NCBI RefSeq assembly: GCF_003096035.1 | Contig: NZ_CP029186.1 | Location: forward strand, 2,369,001 to 2,433,000 | Length of the DNA stretch: 64,000 nucleotides | Origin: Flavobacterium album | GTDB taxonomy: Bacteria; Bacteroidota; Bacteroidia; Flavobacteriales; Flavobacteriaceae | Direction: 5' to 3' | Shown: positions 52,601-61,108 of the stretch, one piece after another | Layout of the letters: every line of letters begins with the position of its first letter | Numbering within the stretch: position 1 is the stretch's first letter | Program-made: the position numbers and the translations under genes | Notes under the pieces: model-generated | The model's input: the letters and a program-made list of their open reading frames with translations, nothing else | Database searches by the model: none | Told to the model about the DNA's origin: nothing

Positions 52601-53500
52601 ATGAAAAAGCTGTTCTCATTCGCTCTACTTTTCCTTTTGCCGTTAACGCTTGCTGCGCAGGAGCAATTCTCCGTGTATTTCGATACCAATAAGGATGATC
52701 TAACCAAAGCCCAGCAGCAGCGTCTGACCGAATGGATCGCGGCCAATAAGGGCTCAAAGATACTTGCGATCAACGGCTACACTGATGAGGATGGAAGCAT
52801 AGGGCTGAACGACTCGCTTGCGCAGCGCAGGGTACTGACCGTGTTCGCACAGACAAAAGGCAAGGTGAACACCCGTGAGGATTTCAGGACGCGTAGTTTC
52901 GGCAAGCTCCATAAGATGTCGCCCGTAAAGGCAGAGAACCGTAAAGTGACGTTGTATTACCTTCAGGAAAAAGACCTTGCCAAAGAAAATGAAATACTCG
53001 GCATTACCGAAGCACCCAAAGAACCGGTTAAGCCAAAAGTAAAAGAAGTTGTGGAATATCCTTCGGAGATCACGGTGCATAATCCAGATGGCAAGGAGGA
53101 AACCCTGAAGCTGGACGTGGCCTTTATGAAGAAAGTAGGCGACGGTAAGCCGGGCGATGTGATCGTAATCAACAATCTGAATTTTTACGAGAATACGTTT
53201 GCCGTGGTAAGGGAGTCGAGGTACCGAATGTTTGAGCTGCTGGAGACTATGCGCGCCAACCCTTACCTTAAAATAAAACTGCAGGGCCATGTGTGCTGCA
53301 TGAAAGCCGACCGCCAGGACCTGTCTAACAAAAGGGCCAAAGCCATTATGCAATTCCTCAATACCAATGGCATTGAAAAGAACCGCCTGACTTTTGAAGG
53401 CTTTGGCGTATCAAAGCCCCTGTTCCCGATACCTGAAAAAAGCGCCGAAGAAGCTGCTGCTAACAGGAGGGTAGAGATATTGATCGTGGAGAATCCTTAG
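52601..53500 (+). CDS. Secreted protein with two OmpA-like domains
   Basis: A 299-residue protein with a signal peptide (MKKLFSFALLFLLPLTLAAQ). It has two OmpA-C-like regions. The first (about residues 24-100) contains FSVYFDTNKDDLTKAQQQRL and INGYTDEDGS. The second (about 180-297) contains VIVINNLNFYENTFAVVRES, LQGHVCCMKADRQDLSNKRA and FEGFGVSKPLFP. OmpA-like domains bind peptidoglycan. Two such domains in one small protein without barrel suggest a periplasmic tether. The following 197 bases (53501-53697) hold no gene I can support. Confidence 0.85.
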   Translation: MKKLFSFALLFLLPLTLAAQEQFSVYFDTNKDDLTKAQQQRLTEWIAANKGSKILAINGYTDEDGSIGLNDSLAQRRVLTVFAQTKGKVNTREDFRTRSFGKLHKMSPVKAENRKVTLYYLQEKDLAKENEILGITEAPKEPVKPKVKEVVEYPSEITVHNPDGKEETLKLDVAFMKKVGDGKPGDVIVINNLNFYENTFAVVRESRYRMFELLETMRANPYLKIKLQGHVCCMKADRQDLSNKRAKAIMQFLNTNGIEKNRLTFEGFGVSKPLFPIPEKSAEEAAANRRVEILIVENP

Positions 53501-53697
53501 GAAGTTGATTTGTTGATGCGGTAATTTGCTGATTTTATAGTAAACACATTTGTTATTATAGTTACCGTAAAGTTCCATAGTATAAGCAGTACTCAATATA
53601 CCAGATTTATTGGTTTGGTTACTAAAGATAATGAGAGTGCTGGGGAATATTGTGCGTTTAAAATTATCTATAAGTACATTATAAGTGAAGTCATTAA

Positions 53698-54029
53698 TCA
53701 GGAAGTGTATGTGCTAAGGCGTCGATTCAATTTCTGTGGATTTTGACGGGTATCAAAAACGTTTGAAATTAAAACCATTTTATAAATAGAATCTATCCAA
53801 TATATAATTTTATAATTTTTATATAAAAGGTAACGAAACTCCTGAACCCGATCAGATAAATTTGTTTCAATCTGACCGGATAATGCATTTTTATCAAGGT
53901 CTAATGTAACTTCAACTATACCATCCACCAGATTGGCGCAACCCTTATGCTTGCTTTGAATACATAATAATTGAAGATATCTTCAAGTTTATTTTCTGCA
54001 AATTGTGTCCAGTAAACCGTTAGCCCCAT
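53698..54029 (-). pseudogene. ParE/RelE-superfamily toxin, frameshifted
   Basis: Start ATG 54029 overlaps the antitoxin stop. The first frame gives MGLTVYWTQFAENKLEDIFN, then YYVFKASIRVA. The second gives ANLVDGIVEVTLDLD, RVQEFRYLLYKNYKIIYWI and LISNVFDTRQNPQKL, the usual ParE C-terminal half. Total length 332 bases is one short of a multiple of three. A missing G near 53936-53938 (GCG-CCA for GCG-GCC) would restore one frame of 110 codons. So the toxin is probably inactive, or the base is a sequencing error. Confidence 0.75.
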
Positions 54030-54262
54030 TTTTTGATTTTATCTCTTAGGTCTGAAGCTTTGGTAATTCTTCCGCTTTGTGCATCTTCAATTGACTGGTC
54101 TGTTTCTGTATTTAGCTGCTCCAATGACATTGGGGACATATTTCTCTCTGTCAATTCTGCCTTACTGGTATGCATGAATTTTTCAAGCGCGCTTATAATT
54201 TCCTCATTTTGGAGCCTGAGAAATTCCTGTACGAACGTTATTTTTCTTGCTTCTAAGTCCAT
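54020..54262 (-). CDS. Antitoxin of a ParDE/RelBE-like module
   Basis: An 80-residue acidic helical protein: MDLEARKITFVQEFLRLQNE, TERNMSPMSLEQLNTETDQ, ending SDLRDKIKKWG. Its order (antitoxin first), size and overlap with the toxin start (toxin ATG lies inside the last codons) fit a type II toxin-antitoxin operon. It resembles the small antitoxins paired with ParE in Bacteroidota. Confidence 0.8.
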   Translation of the reverse strand: MDLEARKITFVQEFLRLQNEEIISALEKFMHTSKAELTERNMSPMSLEQLNTETDQSIEDAQSGRITKASDLRDKIKKWG

Positions 54263-54360
54263 AATGTAATCTCTTTGCCCAAATGTACAAAATTTGAATT
54301 AGTTTTAATATCCCCCTTCTATTCAATAAACAATACCCAATAAAAAATAATAATTCCCCT

Positions 54361-54368
54361 TATCTTTG
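54361..54368 (+). promoter_or_regulatory. purM -7 box
   Basis: TATCTTTG 24 bases before the purM ATG. It overlaps the upstream frame start at 54366 and therefore supports ATG 54393. A matching TTG is not obvious. Confidence 0.5.
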
Positions 54369-54392
54369 CCCCAACAACACAAACTACACTAC

Positions 54393-55571
54393 ATGAGTTC
54401 TGATACCAGCAAACGCTATAGCCAGCGCGGTGTTTCGGCTTCCAAGGAAGACGTTCATAACGCCATAAAGAATATCGACAAAGGCCTTTTCCCGAAAGCT
54501 TTCTGCAAAATCGTGCCCGACTACCTTATCGGCGACAACGACTACTGCCTCATCATGCATGCCGACGGCGCAGGCACCAAATCGTCCCTTGCGTATATGT
54601 ACTGGAAGGAGACAGGTGATATATCGGTATGGAAAGGCATTGCACAGGATGCGCTTATCATGAACATAGACGACCTGCTTTGTGTAGGCGCTGTCGATAA
54701 TATTATGCTGTCGTCAACCATTGGCAGGAATAAGAATTTAGTTCCCGGCGAAGTGATTTCGGCTATCATCAACGGTACCGAAGAGCTTATTGAAGAACTG
54801 AAAGGCTTTGGTGTGACTATCCATTCCACTGGGGGTGAGACCGCCGATGTAGGCGACCTTGTGCGCACTATAATCGTAGACTCTACCGTTACCGCACGCA
54901 TGAAACGCAGCGATGTGATCGACAATGCGAATATCCGCCCCGGCGATGTTATTGTGGGACTTGCTTCCTTTGGGCAGGCTTCTTACGAAAAAAGCTATAA
55001 TGGCGGTATGGGCAGCAACGGGCTTACCTCGGCGCGCCATGATGTGTTCGACAACTATCTTGCCCAGAAATACCCGGAAAGCTTTGATGCGGCAGTACCG
55101 GCCGACCTCGTATATTCCGGGAAAACAAAACTGACCGATGCTGTGGAAGGCAGCCCCATAGATGCAGGCCAACTGGTGCTTTCGCCTACGCGGACATACG
55201 CCCCGATCATCAAAAAGATCTTAGATAAATATACGCCTGCCGATATCCACGGGATGGTGCATTGCAGTGGCGGCGCACAGACTAAAGTCCTGCACTTTGT
55301 AGATAATGTGCATGTGGTAAAAGACAACCTGTTCCCGGTTCCGCCACTATTTAGGCTGATACAGGAACAAAGCGGCACGGACTGGAAAGAGATGTACCAG
55401 GTATTCAATTGCGGCCACAGGATGGAGCTTTACGTTCCTGAGAGTATTGCAGAAGATATCATAACCATCTCAAAATCGTTTAATATCGATGCCCGGATTG
55501 TGGGAAGAGTAGAGCAGTCTGATATTAAAAAGCTGACTATAAAAAGCGAATACGGTATTTTTGAATATTAA
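54393..55571 (+). CDS. purM: Phosphoribosylformylglycinamidine cyclo-ligase (AIR synthase)
   Basis: A 392-residue enzyme for ATP-dependent closure of FGAM to AIR, the fifth step of purine synthesis. Motifs: the CLIMHADGAGTKSSLAYMYW phosphate loop, NIDDLLCVGA with Asp for Mg2+, IHSTGGETADVGDLVRTI, and a C-terminal glycine-rich MVHCSGGAQTKVLHF. It is the longer Bacteroidota type. Its substrate is made by PurL, coded 11 kb away. Confidence 0.93.
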   Translation: MSSDTSKRYSQRGVSASKEDVHNAIKNIDKGLFPKAFCKIVPDYLIGDNDYCLIMHADGAGTKSSLAYMYWKETGDISVWKGIAQDALIMNIDDLLCVGAVDNIMLSSTIGRNKNLVPGEVISAIINGTEELIEELKGFGVTIHSTGGETADVGDLVRTIIVDSTVTARMKRSDVIDNANIRPGDVIVGLASFGQASYEKSYNGGMGSNGLTSARHDVFDNYLAQKYPESFDAAVPADLVYSGKTKLTDAVEGSPIDAGQLVLSPTRTYAPIIKKILDKYTPADIHGMVHCSGGAQTKVLHFVDNVHVVKDNLFPVPPLFRLIQEQSGTDWKEMYQVFNCGHRMELYVPESIAEDIITISKSFNIDARIVGRVEQSDIKKLTIKSEYGIFEY

Positions 55572-55716
55572 TTTTTTTGGAATGCGGATGACGCGGATTT
55601 TGACGGATGGGCGCGGATTTTTTATATGCGTATAAATTCAATTAAAATGTATAATTAGGACTGATTCCACTAATTTTATAATTCGTGATAATTAGTATAA
55701 TTCGTGGCTAAATACT
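55572..55716. repeat. Intergenic repeats (GCGGATGACGCGGATTTT and AATTCGTGGCTAAA types)
   Basis: Two direct GCGGAT...CGCGGATTTT phrases (55582-55622) are followed by a segment with CACTAATTTTATAATTCGTG and TAATTCGTGGCTAAATAC, the latter an arm like that of the element at 13789. No gene. Confidence 0.5.
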
Positions 55717-56448
55717 ATGCAGGCAAAAAAACGCACCTTCCTCGATGCCCAGTGGCGCAAGCTCATCATGATCAACTATGCTGTTGATCCGGACAGCCTC
55801 AAAAAGCACCTGCCTTTTGAAACCGAGATCGACCTGTGGAACGGTACCTGCTATGTGAGCCTTGTGGGGTTCATGTTCGTCGACACCAAAATGCTTGGCC
55901 TGCGTATCCCTTTCCATATTAATTTTGAGGAGATCAACCTGCGTTTTTACGTGAAGTATAAAGATACCGAAGGTTACAAAAGGGGAGTGGTGTTCATTAA
56001 GGAGATCGTACCCCAGCCGGCACTGACCTTTGTGGCCAACCTGTTGTACAATGAGAACTATGAAACCATGAAAACCCGCCATTCCTGGGTGGAAAGTGAT
56101 GACAGCCTCACAGTGGAATATGGCTGGCGAAAAGGGGACTGGCATACCATAAAAGTTGTATCCGATAAGACCACGGTTGATATAAAGCCTGAAAGCGAGG
56201 AGGAGTTCATCACTGAGCATTTCTGGGGTTATACGAAAATCAATGATAAAGTAACTTCAGAATATGAGGTGGCCCACCCGCGCTGGCAAATCTACCCTGT
56301 GAAAAGCCACGAGGTAAATGTTGATTTCGAAAAAGTATATGGCAGTGATTTTGCTTTCCTCCAAGGCGAAAAGCCTGTATCTGTTTACCTTGCCGAGGGC
56401 TCTGAAATACTGGTAAAGCAGGGCAGGAAAATAAAAATAAAAAAATAA
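55717..56448 (+). CDS. DUF2071 (YqjF-like) protein
   Basis: A 243-residue soluble protein. The start KKRTFLDAQWRKLIMINYAV (substrate-like helix), DLWNGTCYVSLVGFMFVDTK, FHINFEEINLRFYV and the C-terminal SDFAFLQGEKPVSVYLAEGS are typical of DUF2071/YqjF, an acetoacetate-decarboxylase-like fold. Function unknown. The next gene starts 5 bases after its stop. Confidence 0.82.
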   Translation: MQAKKRTFLDAQWRKLIMINYAVDPDSLKKHLPFETEIDLWNGTCYVSLVGFMFVDTKMLGLRIPFHINFEEINLRFYVKYKDTEGYKRGVVFIKEIVPQPALTFVANLLYNENYETMKTRHSWVESDDSLTVEYGWRKGDWHTIKVVSDKTTVDIKPESEEEFITEHFWGYTKINDKVTSEYEVAHPRWQIYPVKSHEVNVDFEKVYGSDFAFLQGEKPVSVYLAEGSEILVKQGRKIKIKK

Positions 56449-56453
56449 CAATT

Positions 56454-56891
56454 ATGAAAATAGAACTGAAAAACGGGATGGGCGGATTGCTCTTCGGGAT
56501 GAAGGAAAAAGACGTAAAGGCACTCTATGGCGAACCCGACAGGAAATACAAGGATGAAGACACCAATGTTGTTTATGTATACAATGACAAAAAGCTCCGG
56601 CTGACGTTTTATCAGGATGAGGATTTCAGGCTGGGCTACCTGATAACAGCTAACCCAAATGCCGAACTATTTTCGGGTAAAGTGATTGGCGAAAAATGGA
56701 AACAGGTTGAAAAGCAACTGGAAGGGAAGGGCATAAAGTCATTCGAAAAGGAAAACTTTGATACGGTTGATAATCATTTCAACGAAGCTAACTGGGTGAT
56801 ATTCCAAACCGAATTTGGCGAGGTGGTAAAGATAGAAATGGGTGCGATCATCAATGCGAAGGATGAGTTCGATTGGAAGTTTAAGGGATAA
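56454..56891 (+). CDS. Hypothetical small protein
   Basis: A 145-residue soluble protein with a start-conserved GMGGLLFGMKEKDVKALYGE, which resembles the small 'beta-lactamase-inhibitor-like' or SmpA-type repeats (GMxxxxVxxLxGxP). There is no signal peptide. It is cotranscribed with the DUF2071 gene (5-base gap) and ends in a shared terminator. No function known. Confidence 0.7.
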   Translation: MKIELKNGMGGLLFGMKEKDVKALYGEPDRKYKDEDTNVVYVYNDKKLRLTFYQDEDFRLGYLITANPNAELFSGKVIGEKWKQVEKQLEGKGIKSFEKENFDTVDNHFNEANWVIFQTEFGEVVKIEMGAIINAKDEFDWKFKG

Positions 56892-56919
56892 ATTATTCAA
56901 CCTGAAAATACTGTAACAA

Positions 56920-56944
56920 AAAGGGACTCCTCGCGGAATCCCTT
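56920..56944. terminator. Bidirectional terminator between convergent genes
   Basis: AAGGGACTCC, a short loop and GGAATCCCTT (one mismatch) followed by TTTTTTATTT, between 56454-56891 (+) and the cyclophilin-FKBP gene (-). Confidence 0.8.
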
Positions 56945-56963
56945 TTTTTTATTTCTTCAGCTG

Positions 56964-58067
56964 TTATTTCGTTGGCATTGTGCCATACATCTCAAGCTCA
57001 AACACCACATTGGCATTCGGCGTAATGCCGCCCCTTGGAGCTCCTGCTTCGCCCCATGCAAGGTGCGACGGGATGAAAAGGATTACTTTATCGCCCGGTG
57101 CCATTAGCTCAAGGCCTTCGATAAAGCCGGGTATCATACCTGTTTTTGTGCCTGTTTTAAAAGGCATTGGCTTGTAAGCGCCGGCTGCATCTTTCTGCTG
57201 GATGTAGTTGTTCATGTCTTTGGCTACCTGGGCAATGCTCGAATCGAAAAGGAAACCGTTCTCAAGGTATCCTGAATAATCCAGGTAAACCTCTGTTCCG
57301 TCAGCAGCTTTTGCGCCGTTACCTTTTTTCAGGAATTTATAATAAAGGCCCGAAGCGGTTTTAGTGGCAGTTGCTTTTTCTTTGGCAAAATAGGCAGCTT
57401 TTTCAGCTTTTACCTTTTCTATTGCCTCCTCTTTTTTCTTCTGCTCGGCTGCCGCTTTTGTGTAATATTCCTTAAATACTTTAGGGGCATCGAATTTCTT
57501 GGCTTCTTTTCCTACACGGATTATTTTTATGGTCTCCATGGTGTCGCCCTGTGCAATACTGTTCACTACGTCCATGCCCTGTACCACATGCCCGAAAACG
57601 GTGTGGATACCGTCAAGGTGCGGCGTTGGTACGTGTGTGATAAAGAACTGGCTGCCGTTGGTAGCTTTACCGGCATTGGCCATCGAAAGGATACCTGGCT
57701 TGTCGTGCTTAAGGTCTGTGATCTCGTCGGCGAACTTGTAGCCCGGCCCGCCAGAGCCATCGCCTTTAGGGTCACCGCCCTGGATCATAAAATTGCTGAT
57801 CACGCGGTGCCATTTCAGGCCGTTGTAAAAAGGCTTCCCTTTAAGGTCGGCCGATACCATGTCGTTCTTGCCTTCGGCAAGGCTAACGAAGTTGGCTACT
57901 GTAAGGGGTGTTTTCTGGTATTCAAGCTGTACTACTATAACACCTTTATTGGTAGTTATTTCAGCATATAGCCCGTCGCCCAGTTCGGCAGGCGGAGGTG
58001 TGTTGGTGTTCTTGCACGAGAAAAACAGTGCAACTAAGCTTAAAAAAAGACTTGTCATTGGTTTCAT
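56964..58067 (-). CDS. Dual prolyl isomerase: cyclophilin-FKBP fusion lipoprotein
   Basis: A 367-residue lipoprotein (signal ends LFFSCKN, lipidated Cys18). Residues about 30-195 are cyclophilin ([51 protein letters not shown]). A lysine/alanine-rich helix (about 200-245) links to an FKBP domain (about 255-365: [52 protein letters not shown]). Both folding domains keep most active-site residues. Periplasmic folding of outer-membrane or gliding proteins is likely. The gldI gene lies upstream in the operon. Confidence 0.93.
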   Translation of the reverse strand: MKPMTSLFLSLVALFFSCKNTNTPPPAELGDGLYAEITTNKGVIVVQLEYQKTPLTVANFVSLAEGKNDMVSADLKGKPFYNGLKWHRVISNFMIQGGDPKGDGSGGPGYKFADEITDLKHDKPGILSMANAGKATNGSQFFITHVPTPHLDGIHTVFGHVVQGMDVVNSIAQGDTMETIKIIRVGKEAKKFDAPKVFKEYYTKAAAEQKKKEEAIEKVKAEKAAYFAKEKATATKTASGLYYKFLKKGNGAKAADGTEVYLDYSGYLENGFLFDSSIAQVAKDMNNYIQQKDAAGAYKPMPFKTGTKTGMIPGFIEGLELMAPGDKVILFIPSHLAWGEAGAPRGGITPNANVVFELEMYGTMPTK

Positions 58068-58073
58068 TATTAA

Positions 58074-58631
58074 TTAATTCTGCTTTACTTCCTGTTCTGT
58101 TTTGATATCATTCAGCGTCACGGTGCATATAAGTGGCTCGTTGGTGCCGATCTTATTGTTGTCCCCGTGGTAGCCAAACCCCATGTGCGATGGGAAAAGG
58201 AACGTTACTTTTTCGCCCTCGTTCATCAGCTTGATGCCGTCACGAAGCCCCATCATAATGTTTTGCTTGTCAACATAATACACCTGTGGGCGCAGTTCGG
58301 TCTCGCTGTAAATGATATTGCCTTTTATGTCTTTGATCTCATAGTCAAAATAGGCCACATCGCCGCGTTTCGGGGTAATGGTATCGGTGGTGTTCTCAAT
58401 ATCGTAATGGTACCAGTAACCCTTGGCTGAAGCGATATATTTGATCTTAGGGTCGCTTTTTATGATAGAGTCTATCTGCGATTCTTCATTGGCCACCAGC
58501 TTTTTGTTGCGCTCTATGGATTCTTTCATAAAGGTGCCGGAAGTCCTGTTCAAAGGCTGCCTGGCCTGCTGCTGCGAGCAGCCGGTAATCAATGCTCCCA
58601 TGAGGAGCAGTAATGCTATTATCTTCTTCAT
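58074..58631 (-). CDS. gldI: Gliding motility-associated FKBP-type prolyl isomerase
   Basis: About 185 residues with a lipoprotein signal (LLLLMGALITGCSQQ). The C-terminal FKBP domain contains AYFDYEIKDIKGNIIYS, QNIMMGLRDGIKLMNEGEKV and FLFPSHMGFGYHGD. It is a member of the GldI group, a periplasmic folding factor needed for gliding and type IX secretion in Flavobacterium johnsoniae. ATG 58631 is used; it lies 4 bases after the nrnA-like stop. Its neighbour downstream is another prolyl isomerase. Confidence 0.88.
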   Translation of the reverse strand: MKKIIALLLLMGALITGCSQQQARQPLNRTSGTFMKESIERNKKLVANEESQIDSIIKSDPKIKYIASAKGYWYHYDIENTTDTITPKRGDVAYFDYEIKDIKGNIIYSETELRPQVYYVDKQNIMMGLRDGIKLMNEGEKVTFLFPSHMGFGYHGDNNKIGTNEPLICTVTLNDIKTEQEVKQN

Positions 58632-58635
58632 TATA

Positions 58636-59649
58636 TCAGTCAATTTTCGTGTGCGCTAAAATAGCAATAAATTTCTTTATGGTAGCTTCCAGTGACTCAG
58701 TACTTTTTCCGCCGGCTGCATTAATGTGCCCGCCGCCGCTAAAATGGTCCCTCGCAAATTGGTTCACATCGAAATCCCCTTTCGAGCGGAAGGATATCTT
58801 TATGATTCCTTCTTCCTTATTTTCGGTAAAGAACGCTGTGAACACGATGCCTTTCATGCTCAGCCCGTAATTGACAATGCCTTCGGTATCGCCTTTATTA
58901 TGACCAAAGCTGTTCAGCTCGTCCTGGCTCAGTGAAGTGTAGGACGTTTTATATTCCGGTAATACTTTGAGGTTCTGCAAAGCCCTTGCCAGTATCTGTA
59001 TGCGGGCGTGGGAATGGTTGTCGAACAGCAGGCTGTGAATCTCGCTATTATTTATGCCCAGGTCGATGAATTCGGCTGCCACCCTGTGTGTAGTGCCTGT
59101 AGTGAGCGGGTAACGGAAAGAGCCGGAATCGGTAACAATACCGGTATAGAGGCAGGTCGCCACAGTCTTGTTAAGGTACTCCTTTTCATCCAGCGCATTG
59201 ATAAAATGGTACACCATCTCGCAGGTAGAGCCGTAATTGGTATCCGAAAATGTATAAGCCGCATAATCATCCGGTGCCTGGTGGTGGTCTATCATGATGA
59301 AAGGTACCGTAAGGCTTTTCAGCACGTTTTCCATCTGTTCGCCGATACGGCCCAGTGTGTTGAAATCGAGCGTAAAAACAAGTTCTGCTTCCTGCAATAT
59401 TTTTGTAGCAGCATCATTTTGCCGTTCGAAAACGGTAACGGTATCTGCTCCGGGAAGCCAGGCGAGGAAATCAGGAAATTCATTTGGTGAAATTACATTG
59501 GCCTCATGGCCTTTTTGCTTCAGGAAATGGTAAAGGCCAAGGGTAGATCCCATAGCGTCGCCATCGGGATTTCTGTGGGGTATTATGGCAATCTTTTTGG
59601 GTGAGGCCAACAATTGCTTCACCGATGCAATATCTTCGGGTGTCATCAT
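58636..59649 (-). CDS. nrnA: DHH-family phosphoesterase (NrnA-like oligoribonuclease/pAp phosphatase)
   Basis: A 337-residue enzyme that degrades short RNAs and dephosphorylates 3'-phosphoadenosine 5'-phosphate. DHH motifs: IPHRNPDGDAMGSTLGLYHF, VFTLDFNTLGRIG, MIDHHQAPDDY (DHH) and GIVTDSGSFRYPL. The C-terminal DHHA1 part has SFRSKGDFDVNQFARDHFSG and GGHINAAGG. ATG 59649 (or 59646 directly after) is the start. Operon order is nrnA-like, gldI, cyclophilin-FKBP. Confidence 0.9.
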   Translation of the reverse strand: MMTPEDIASVKQLLASPKKIAIIPHRNPDGDAMGSTLGLYHFLKQKGHEANVISPNEFPDFLAWLPGADTVTVFERQNDAATKILQEAELVFTLDFNTLGRIGEQMENVLKSLTVPFIMIDHHQAPDDYAAYTFSDTNYGSTCEMVYHFINALDEKEYLNKTVATCLYTGIVTDSGSFRYPLTTGTTHRVAAEFIDLGINNSEIHSLLFDNHSHARIQILARALQNLKVLPEYKTSYTSLSQDELNSFGHNKGDTEGIVNYGLSMKGIVFTAFFTENKEEGIIKISFRSKGDFDVNQFARDHFSGGGHINAAGGKSTESLEATIKKFIAILAHTKID

Positions 59650-59703
59650 GCTGCGAATTTACATTTTTTTATTGGAAAGCCCAATAACAGTGCCAAAGGG
59701 GAA

Positions 59704-59819
59704 AATTCCAAATTTCAAAATAATAAATTCCAAAAAACAAGCTCCAAATCACAAAACAATCATGAACTCCTTAATTTCGGTCTCCGGTTTGTAATTTGTG
59801 TTTTGGGTTTTGGAATTTA
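59704..59819. repeat. Inverted repeat, AAATTCCAAAAAACAAGCTC type
   Basis: Left half AAATTCCAAAAAACAAG and CACAAAACAAT, right half TTTGTAATTTGTGTTTTGG and GTTTTGGAATTTAA. Low-complexity and AT-rich; arms are imperfect. It separates the nrnA-like gene from the Cys-rich-tail gene. Confidence 0.6.
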
Positions 59820-59835
59820 ACCAGTTATTGGAATT

Positions 59836-60612
59836 TCAATCCCCACAACCTCCACACCCGCTGCAGCCTGAACATCCGCTGCTGCAGCCACTATCGCCGT
59901 GTGAAGAGCACCCGCTGTGGCCGTGGCTGTCACCGGAGGCACAGGATGCAACACAACCGCCACCGCCGTTTCCACTGCTACCGCCACCTTTGTTATTACG
60001 GTTTCGTACAGCAGAAATGACAAAGGCGATTACGAAGATGATGATGAAAACATTTCCCGGCGATGCCTGTATGCATAATAAGCCAGAGGCAATCAGCGCC
60101 GTACGGATCGCGGTATCCCAAAAGAACCTGCCCGGCTTTGGTATCAGCCAGTTTTTATCGAGGTTTACCCTTTGGAAATTGATCTCGCTGAACCGCTCAT
60201 CATTATCCTGCCAGATGTCCGAAGGGGGAGGGGCGCCGAATTTTTCAGTGTAAACTTCTTTGAGCGAGGTGTAACAGCCATCAAATTTCTGCTGTTCGCT
60301 CTTGCCGCCCTTGGTCGGGTTGTGGTGGATTTTCCGAGCGAGCGTGCTTTCGCAAAGATTATCCCAGTAAGATCTGGTGTACGTCAGGTGCAGGTGCCAT
60401 GCCTGGTCTACCGGATCCGAAGGTGTGACCGGTGTGGGCGACACGCAGCACAGGAAAATGAATTTTTTGTACTCTTCGATCACACGCCCTGTGTAGTCAG
60501 TGTTCCAGCCATTCTCGCGGGCCAGTCTTTTCGCGAATGTCAATTGGGTTCCTTCACTGTCAAACCCGAACCTCTCGAGCTTGTCCCAAAGTTGTTTTTC
60601 AACTGTTGTCAT
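59836..60612 (-). CDS. Glycine-rich domain protein with Cys/Gly/Ser tail
   Basis: A 258-residue protein. The first 150 residues match the glycine-rich-domain-containing family (TFAKRLARENGW, then VDQAWHLHLTYTRSYW with conserved Asp/Trp/His). One membrane segment follows (about 187-203, GNVFIIIFVIAFVISAV). The last 50 residues are Gly/Ser/Cys/His-rich (NKGGGSSGNGGGGCVASC, then SHGHSGCSSHGDSGC and SGCSGCSGCGGCGD), with eight Cys and three His. Such tails may bind metal. Function unknown; the metal idea is inference. Confidence 0.75.
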   Translation of the reverse strand: MTTVEKQLWDKLERFGFDSEGTQLTFAKRLARENGWNTDYTGRVIEEYKKFIFLCCVSPTPVTPSDPVDQAWHLHLTYTRSYWDNLCESTLARKIHHNPTKGGKSEQQKFDGCYTSLKEVYTEKFGAPPPSDIWQDNDERFSEINFQRVNLDKNWLIPKPGRFFWDTAIRTALIASGLLCIQASPGNVFIIIFVIAFVISAVRNRNNKGGGSSGNGGGGCVASCASGDSHGHSGCSSHGDSGCSSGCSGCSGCGGCGD

Positions 60613-60640
60613 TTTTGTTTTAAAGGTACTAAAAACAAGA

Positions 60641-60667
60641 AACGGCGGCCCATTTCGAGCCGCCGTT
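60641..60667 (-). terminator. Terminator of the PhnA-like gene
   Basis: AACGGCGGC, a 9-base loop and GCCGCCGTT followed by TCTTGTTTTT on the minus strand. Confidence 0.85.
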
Positions 60668-60691
60668 TCGTTCCATTGTTTTGTGCCTTTG

Positions 60692-60901
60692 TTACATTTT
60701 TTTCATGAACTCAGTCTTCAGCACGATCACACTGCCGCCAACCTTTCCTTCGATCTCTTTTACATCGTCAGTAAGCCTGATATTCTTAACTACCGTACCT
60801 CTTTTTATCACAGATGACAACCCTTTTACCTTCAGGTCTTTTATTACCGTTACGCTGTCGCCTTCCTTTAAAATATTACCGTTGCTGTCTTTTGTTTCCA
60901 T
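60692..60901 (-). CDS. PhnA/YjdM-like domain protein, short form
   Basis: A 69-residue beta protein: [59 protein letters not shown]. This is the C-terminal domain of PhnA (alkylphosphonate-utilisation operon protein, SH3-like barrel) without the N-terminal zinc ribbon, a common stand-alone form in Bacteroidota. A phosphonate role is not supported by context. A TACCTTTG box (60935-60928) supports ATG 60901. Confidence 0.8.
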   Translation of the reverse strand: METKDSNGNILKEGDSVTVIKDLKVKGLSSVIKRGTVVKNIRLTDDVKEIEGKVGGSVIVLKTEFMKKM

Positions 60902-61097
60902 GGCTATTATTGAATTTTTTTCTGGTACAAAGGTAATATTATAGATGATAAAGAAAATCATTTGGTAAGAATTACAAAAAATTCACCAATTCACTGTAAA
61001 TTATAGTGATATGAGTAACTGTCATTAGTGTATTCGTAGTAAAAACATACATCACCTAAAAATCCAAAATCTATTTTCAAATTTCCACGGATTGTTT

Positions 61098-61105
61098 TAC
61101 TTTTG
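61098..61105 (+). promoter_or_regulatory. Possible guaA -7 box, leaderless
   Basis: TACTTTTG ends only 3 bases before the guaA ATG at 61109. If used, the mRNA would begin at or next to the start codon. Otherwise the promoter is further upstream. Confidence 0.35.
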
Positions 61106-61108
61106 CCC

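Noticed and set aside
60692..60901. Phosphonate utilisation role of the PhnA-like protein
   Set aside because: No other phn gene is near and the protein lacks the zinc ribbon; the name is historical.
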